Of a stretch of DNA of 7,937 bases, positions 4,402 through 7,937 are shown in pieces. This DNA comes from Actinomycetota bacterium (lineage in GTDB: Bacteria > Actinomycetota > Actinomycetes > Nanopelagicales > Nanopelagicaceae). Under the pieces are notes generated by a model. It searched no databases. It saw only the letters and a program-made list of their open reading frames with translations, and was not told the DNA's origin. How positions within the stretch are numbered: position 1 is the first letter of the stretch; each line of letters starts with the position of its first letter. Position numbers and translations under genes: made by a program. The stretch is taken from NCBI GenBank assembly GCA_009698975.1, contig WLPB01000041.1, positions 1 through 7,937 on the forward strand. The letters are read 5' to 3'.

Positions 4402-6564
4402 ATGGCCACCCTCGATTCCAAACTCAGTGGAGTTATAGGGGACCGGACAGCGAAGGTCTTTGCAGACCTCTATGGATATCGCACAGTAGGTGATCTCCTC
4501 TTTCATTTTCCACGCAGGTATTTAGTCAGAGGAGAGCTCAGTGATATCGCCGCGCTCCACGATGGCGATGAAGTAACAGTCTTAGCTGAAGTTGCTGCTG
4601 TGAGTACGCGACGCTTTCAGGCACGCAAAGGCAATTTGCTCGAAGTAATCGTCACAGATGGCACAGCGAAAATGTCGCTCACCTTCTTTAACCAAGCGTG
4701 GCGTGAGAAAGATTTGCGCGTGGGTGCGAGTGGACTATTTGCAGGCAAAGTTGGCTCCTTCAACGGTAAGCGTCAGTTGTCGCACCCGGATTACGAAATT
4801 ATTCCAGATGGAAATGATGTTGATGGTGCAGTCGAGGGCTTTGCCGGAAAGTACCTGCCGCTCTATCCCTCATCATCGAAATTGCCTTCGTGGAAAGTCG
4901 CACAGTCAATTGATTTGGCACTCGGTGCCCTCGATGAGGTTGAGGACTTTCTCCCAGAAGAATTGCTCACTCAGCACAAATATCCAACTCTCATGCAGGC
5001 AATACATCAGATTCATCATCCGGTCGATCTGGATTCCGCTGAGATGTCGCGCGCAAGACTCACCTTTGATGAGGCGCTGCTATTGCAATTACTCCTGCTT
5101 GCTCGCAAAGAAGAGCTGAAAGCTCTTGATGCGATTGCCCGACCTCGCGTGTCAGGCAAATTATTGGATGCATTTGATCAACGCCTACCTTTTGAATTAA
5201 CAAAGGGCCAGAAGGATGTAGCTGCAGAAATTGAAATAGATCTCTCCGCTTCACACCCGATGCATCGCTTACTTCAAGGCGAAGTCGGTTCAGGTAAGAC
5301 CATCATCGCACTTCGTGCAGCCTTGGAAGTTATTGATAACGGGGGACAGGTCGCACTTCTCGCACCAACTGAAGTCCTTGCGGCTCAGCACTTGCGAACA
5401 TTTGCGCGCCAATTAGGTGACTTAGCAGAGGGCGGAATGTTGGGAGGTGCCGATCTTTCAACCCGAGTTGTGCTTCTCACGGGATCTCAGAGCGCTGCAG
5501 TAAAGCGCGAGGTACAGGCAGAGATTAAGAGCGGTGCGGCCGGCTTAGTCGTGGGAACCCACGCTCTCTTGGGCGAGCATGTTGAATTCGATGATTTAGC
5601 ACTTGTCATCGTTGATGAACAACATCGCTTTGGGGTGGAGCAGCGCGACGCTCTCAAATCGAAAGCAAAAGTAACTCCACATTTACTAGTGATGACTGCA
5701 ACACCTATTCCTCGCACAGTAGCAATGACAATCTTTGGAGATCTCGATATTTCTACTTTGCGTGAACTTCCATTAGGCAGACAAGAGATTGCCACGCATT
5801 TAGTTCCGGTTGCCGAAAAACCACATTACTTAGAACGCACTTGGGAGCGAGTACGAGAAGAAGTCGCACAAGGGCATCAGGTGTATATCGTCGCTCCTCG
5901 AATTAGCGCTGGAATTTCTGAAGACGCTGACTTTGAATTTTTGGAAGGTGAGAGCAAGAACCTTTCTGCAGTTGAAGAACTCGGGCCAGAGCTCATGAGC
6001 GGGGCGCTGCATGGCCTGCGTATTGCACCACTACACGGGCGCCAAAGTGCGGAAGTCAAAGATGAGACAATGAAAGCTTTCGCTGCCGGCGAGATTGATG
6101 TTCTCATCTCTACAACTGTGATTGAAGTTGGAGTGGATGTGGCCAATGCAACGCTGATGGTGATTATGGATGCTGACAGATTTGGTGTTTCACAGCTTCA
6201 TCAGTTGCGCGGACGAGTTGGGCGCGGAACATCACCGGGGCTATGTCTACTAGTGACAACATCAGAGGCAGATTCACCTGCCCGTGCGCGCCTTGACGCA
6301 GTCGCTTCCACTAGAGATGGATTTGAGCTTTCCCGAATAGATCTGGAGCAACGGCGTGAAGGTGATGTATTGGGAAGAGCACAATCTGGATCTCGTTCGC
6401 AGCTGCGTTTACTACGAGTCTTGCGCGATGAGAAACTCATTGAGTTAGCGCGTGAAGAAGCTAGCTCTCTCATTGCATCAGGTCTAGAAAACTACCCTGG
6501 ACTTCTGCGCGCGCTAAAGAAGCTAGAGTTAGATACTGCAACTGAATTTATTGATAAGAGTTAG
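4402..6564 (+). CDS. recG: ATP-dependent DNA helicase RecG
   Basis: RecG is a superfamily 2 double-stranded DNA translocase that reverses stalled forks and processes branched recombination intermediates. The 720-residue product matches family length (E. coli 693). Domain order: N-terminal helix with TVGDLLFHFPRRY (28-40), OB-fold wedge domain (about 55-135), helicase motif I GEVGSGKT (293-300), motif Ia LAPTEVLAAQH (320-330), THALL (386-390), Walker B variant VDEQHRFG (404-411), motif III TATPIPRT (432-439), then the second RecA-like domain with HGRQ (545-548), TTVIEVGVDV (571-580) and the motif VI region QLRGRVGRG (601-609). The C-terminal TRB segment holds DGFELSRIDLEQRREGDVLG (639-658). 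All key motifs are intact. The ATG at 4402 is supported by the N-terminal alignment; a weak GAGAGA at 4388-4393 sits 8 bases upstream. rsmD follows 8 bases after the stop. The DAK-domain gene that often precedes recG in Actinobacteria is absent. Confidence 0.98.
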   Translation: MATLDSKLSGVIGDRTAKVFADLYGYRTVGDLLFHFPRRYLVRGELSDIAALHDGDEVTVLAEVAAVSTRRFQARKGNLLEVIVTDGTAKMSLTFFNQAWREKDLRVGASGLFAGKVGSFNGKRQLSHPDYEIIPDGNDVDGAVEGFAGKYLPLYPSSSKLPSWKVAQSIDLALGALDEVEDFLPEELLTQHKYPTLMQAIHQIHHPVDLDSAEMSRARLTFDEALLLQLLLLARKEELKALDAIARPRVSGKLLDAFDQRLPFELTKGQKDVAAEIEIDLSASHPMHRLLQGEVGSGKTIIALRAALEVIDNGGQVALLAPTEVLAAQHLRTFARQLGDLAEGGMLGGADLSTRVVLLTGSQSAAVKREVQAEIKSGAAGLVVGTHALLGEHVEFDDLALVIVDEQHRFGVEQRDALKSKAKVTPHLLVMTATPIPRTVAMTIFGDLDISTLRELPLGRQEIATHLVPVAEKPHYLERTWERVREEVAQGHQVYIVAPRISAGISEDADFEFLEGESKNLSAVEELGPELMSGALHGLRIAPLHGRQSAEVKDETMKAFAAGEIDVLISTTVIEVGVDVANATLMVIMDADRFGVSQLHQLRGRVGRGTSPGLCLLVTTSEADSPARARLDAVASTRDGFELSRIDLEQRREGDVLGRAQSGSRSQLRLLRVLRDEKLIELAREEASSLIASGLENYPGLLRALKKLELDTATEFIDKS

Positions 6565-6572
6565 GGAAAACA

Positions 6573-7160
6573 GTGAGAATTATTGCCGGGGCCGCAAAGG
6601 GCCGACCAATTTCAGCTGTCGCATCTGCTACCCGACCAACTTCTGATCGAGCACGCGAAGCACTCTTCTCCTCACTTGCATCTGAGTTTGGTGAGTTCGA
6701 TGGCCTTCGAGTTCTCGATCTCTACGCCGGAACTGGTGCAATCGCTCTTGAAGCCCTCTCACGAGGTGCTGCGATTGTTCATGCGGTTGAAAAAGATGAA
6801 GCAGCCTCAAAGGCAATTTCTACTAATTACGAATCAATTAAGAGCTCAGAATTTTCTGGAACCTTTCATCTCTACTCCATGGGCGCGCATCGTTTTCTTG
6901 GAGATAAAGCTCAATTCCAATATCACTTCATTTATATCGATCCGCCATACGATGTGGACGATATCGATATTGTCGAGACCCTTGTTCAACTGCGCGAAAA
7001 TGGATATCTCCACCCAGATGCCCTCATCGCAATCGAGCGCAACAGCCGCACACGTGAGATTTCTTGGCCCTATGGATACGAAGAGATACGCGTGAAGAAT
7101 TACGGTCAGGCGCGGATTTTCTACGGAATTCCAGCCCCTGATAGCTCTGAGAATGGATAA
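6573..7160 (+). CDS. rsmD: 16S rRNA (guanine(966)-N(2))-methyltransferase RsmD
   Basis: RsmD transfers a methyl group from S-adenosylmethionine to N2 of G966 of 16S rRNA during 30S assembly. The 195-residue product shows MRIIAGAAKGR (1-11), TRPTSDRAREALF (20-32), the SAM-binding motif LDLYAGTGAIALEALSRGA (48-66), the acidic ribose-binding residue in VEKDE (72-76) and the catalytic DPPY motif at 123-126, followed by YLHPDALIAIE (145-155). The start is GTG at 6573. It is chosen because the family begins exactly at RIIAG and because AGGGA (6563-6567) lies 5 bases upstream, overlapping the recG TAG stop. An 8-base gap from recG points to one transcript. The gene is complete, with no unusual residues seen. 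Confidence 0.96.
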   Translation: MRIIAGAAKGRPISAVASATRPTSDRAREALFSSLASEFGEFDGLRVLDLYAGTGAIALEALSRGAAIVHAVEKDEAASKAISTNYESIKSSEFSGTFHLYSMGAHRFLGDKAQFQYHFIYIDPPYDVDDIDIVETLVQLRENGYLHPDALIAIERNSRTREISWPYGYEEIRVKNYGQARIFYGIPAPDSSENG

Positions 7161-7189
7161 CTCATCTCTGAGTTGCTAGCGTTGGCCAT
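7154..7189 (+). promoter_or_regulatory. Putative coaD promoter, leaderless type
   Basis: TAGCGT (7177-7182) fits TANNNT and stands 7 bases before the coaD ATG (7190), with no Shine-Dalgarno between. A possible -35, TGGATA (7154-7159), shares 4 of 6 bases with TTGACA at a 17-base spacer. This would allow coaD and the following gene to be expressed independently of recG-rsmD. Confidence 0.55.
7159..7174. repeat. Inverted repeat AACTCA-TCTC-TGAGTT in the coaD promoter spacer
   Basis: AACTCA (7159-7164) and TGAGTT (7169-7174) are perfect 6-base inverted arms around TCTC. The repeat starts within the last bases of the rsmD stop codon and fills the interval between the possible -35 and -10 of coaD. 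It has no following T-run, so it is not an obvious terminator. An operator is possible; chance cannot be excluded. Confidence 0.35.
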
Positions 7190-7681
7190 ATGAAGCGTGC
7201 CGTATGCCCTGGATCCTTTGATCCGATCACTTTTGGTCATCTCGACATTATCGAGCGGGCGAGCAAGCAATTTGACGAAGTCATCGTGGCTGTCTTTGTA
7301 AATAGAAATAAGCGCGGTTTATTCTCGGTCGAAGAACGGCTCGAACTCATCTCATCAAATGTGCGCCACCTTGGAAATGTAAAGGTGGATTCAGGTAGCG
7401 GTCTGCTCGTCGAATATTGCAAGCACAATTCGGTTACATCAATCGTAAAGGGTCTTCGCGCGGTGACCGACTTTGATTATGAACTTCAAATGGCACAGGT
7501 GCATACCCAAGCATCTGGAGTCGAAACAATGTTTATGGCAACCTCACCTACGCACTCATTCCTATCGTCATCTATCGTGAAAGAGCTCGCTTACTACGGT
7601 GGCGATGTTTCATCGATGGTCCCTGCAAATGTCCACCAAGCGCTCAAATCTCGGGCGGCAACCGCGCTCGAGGGTAAGTAA
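7190..7681 (+). CDS. coaD: Pantetheine-phosphate adenylyltransferase (PPAT)
   Basis: CoaD adenylates 4'-phosphopantetheine with ATP, giving dephospho-CoA and pyrophosphate, the penultimate step of coenzyme A synthesis in the cytosol. The 163 residues match the family (about 160). Motifs: CPGSFDPITFGHLDII (6-21; T14 and H17 form the TxGH nucleotidyltransferase site), NRNKRGLFSVEERLELI (38-54; K41 matches E. coli K42), VKGLRAVTDFDYELQMA (86-102) and the ATP-binding SFLSSSIVKELA (123-134). K87 sits where E. coli PPAT has R88, a conservative change; R90 matches R91. The fold forms hexamers in characterised homologues. The gene starts 29 bases after rsmD and has its own likely promoter: TAGCGT lies exactly 7 bases before the ATG with no Shine-Dalgarno, so a leaderless transcript is plausible in addition to read-through from recG-rsmD. 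Confidence 0.97.
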   Translation: MKRAVCPGSFDPITFGHLDIIERASKQFDEVIVAVFVNRNKRGLFSVEERLELISSNVRHLGNVKVDSGSGLLVEYCKHNSVTSIVKGLRAVTDFDYELQMAQVHTQASGVETMFMATSPTHSFLSSSIVKELAYYGGDVSSMVPANVHQALKSRAATALEGK

Positions 7682-7695
7682 GGAAGAGGTTTCTC

Positions 7696-7937
7696 ATGCC
7701 AATGGATTCAATCGAAAAACTCAACACTGCGATCTCAATGGTCGAAGAGGCGCGTGGAGTTCCACTCTCAGCATCATGTGTTGTACACCGCGGGGAAATA
7801 CTCGAGATTCTAGAAGGTGCACGCGAATATCTGCCATCAGATCTCTACGAAGCTGAGAAGATAATTTCAGATAAAGAGAAGTTGATTGAAGAGGGACGTT
7901 CCAGCGCAGAACAAATGATTGCCACAGCTCGCGAGGA
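7696..7937 (+). CDS. SepIVA/DivIVA-like coiled-coil protein, 5' part (runs off the window end)
   Basis: Eighty complete codons are visible from the ATG at 7696, open to the window edge. The protein starts MPMDSIEKLNTAISMVEEAR, then GVPLSASCVVHRGEILEILE (21-40), and turns into a charged helical stretch from about residue 50 (YEAEKIISDKEKLIEEGRSS) typical of a coiled coil. The segment P-L-S-A-S-C-V-V-x-R-x-E is what I recall from actinobacterial proteins annotated as DivIVA-domain, ATP-synthase-b-like or SepIVA. These sit between coaD and the DUF177-rpmF-rnc genes. Mycobacterial SepIVA acts in septation and polar growth at the membrane; the same role here is inference. The start is favoured over the second Met (codon 3) because AGAGG (7685-7689) lies 6 bases upstream. 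That site begins within a few bases of the coaD stop, so the two genes are probably co-transcribed. Confidence 0.82.
   Translation, partial: MPMDSIEKLNTAISMVEEARGVPLSASCVVHRGEILEILEGAREYLPSDLYEAEKIISDKEKLIEEGRSSAEQMIATARE

Noticed and set aside
4658..5119. 153-codon open frame on the plus strand inside recG
   Set aside because: It overlaps the fully conserved recG frame, has no ribosome-binding site, and its translation has no recognisable family features. It is a frame shadow.
6583..7095. 170-codon plus-strand open frame inside rsmD
   Set aside because: It lies almost entirely within rsmD in another frame. rsmD carries all expected motifs, while this product resembles nothing.
7599..7856. 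85-codon plus-strand frame spanning the coaD/sepIVA junction
   Set aside because: It is out of frame with both well-supported genes and has no ribosome-binding site. The frame from 7696 has a good Shine-Dalgarno and a recognisable N-terminus.
1..7937. Defence island, mobile element, CRISPR array or biosynthetic cluster
   Set aside because: No transposase, integrase, direct-repeat array, toxin-antitoxin pair or nuclease cassette is seen. Apart from the secreted protein, all genes are core or conserved actinobacterial genes in their familiar order.

Overview
The window is a compact, almost fully coding piece of an actinobacterial chromosome. It carries ten protein genes (one cut at each edge), and the longest non-coding gap is 148 bases (4254-4401). 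The gene set and order gpsA - ddl - [secreted protein] - stand-alone AsnC/RAM protein - thiL - rpmB - recG - rsmD - coaD - sepIVA-like match, from memory, a conserved actinobacterial neighbourhood. Only moderate G+C, very short gaps, overlapping genes and TANNNT boxes set directly before start codons suggest a streamlined low-GC actinobacterium. The freshwater acI/Nanopelagicales group is my best guess, but this is inference; no marker gene here proves the lineage.

Layout. Positions 1-2854 (+) hold a tightly packed unit: the 3' two thirds of gpsA (phospholipid precursor synthesis), ddl overlapping it by four bases (peptidoglycan dipeptide synthesis), and 4 bases later a secreted beta-propeller protein with a C-terminal Ig-like domain. 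Converging on it (2858-3091, -) is a 77-residue stand-alone RAM domain. Divergent from that, across only 36 bases, is thiL (3128-4054, +). Convergent with thiL is rpmB (4065-4253, -). A 148-base divergent gap then leads into a + strand unit of recG, rsmD, coaD and the start of a SepIVA/DivIVA-like coiled-coil protein (4402-7937).

The functions are core: membrane lipid and cell wall precursors, TPP, coenzyme A, ribosome structure and rRNA methylation, replication fork repair, and probably polar growth or division. I see no mobile element, tRNA, rRNA, CRISPR array, toxin-antitoxin pair or defence system.

The most interesting signals are regulatory and evolutionary. (1) The 36-base lrp/thiL gap has two mirror-placed TANNNT boxes, each exactly 7 bases before an ATG, at the outer edges of a near-perfect 16-base palindrome. 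(2) The 8-mer TAGCGTTG recurs at the same distance before coaD. (3) Both minus-strand genes end in intrinsic terminators built into the 3' ends of the opposing genes. (4) ThiL departs from several family motif positions while keeping the metal-site aspartates. (5) A fast-evolving-looking secreted propeller sits where related genomes usually have a DUF3515 protein, and the DAK-domain gene usually found between rpmB and recG is absent.
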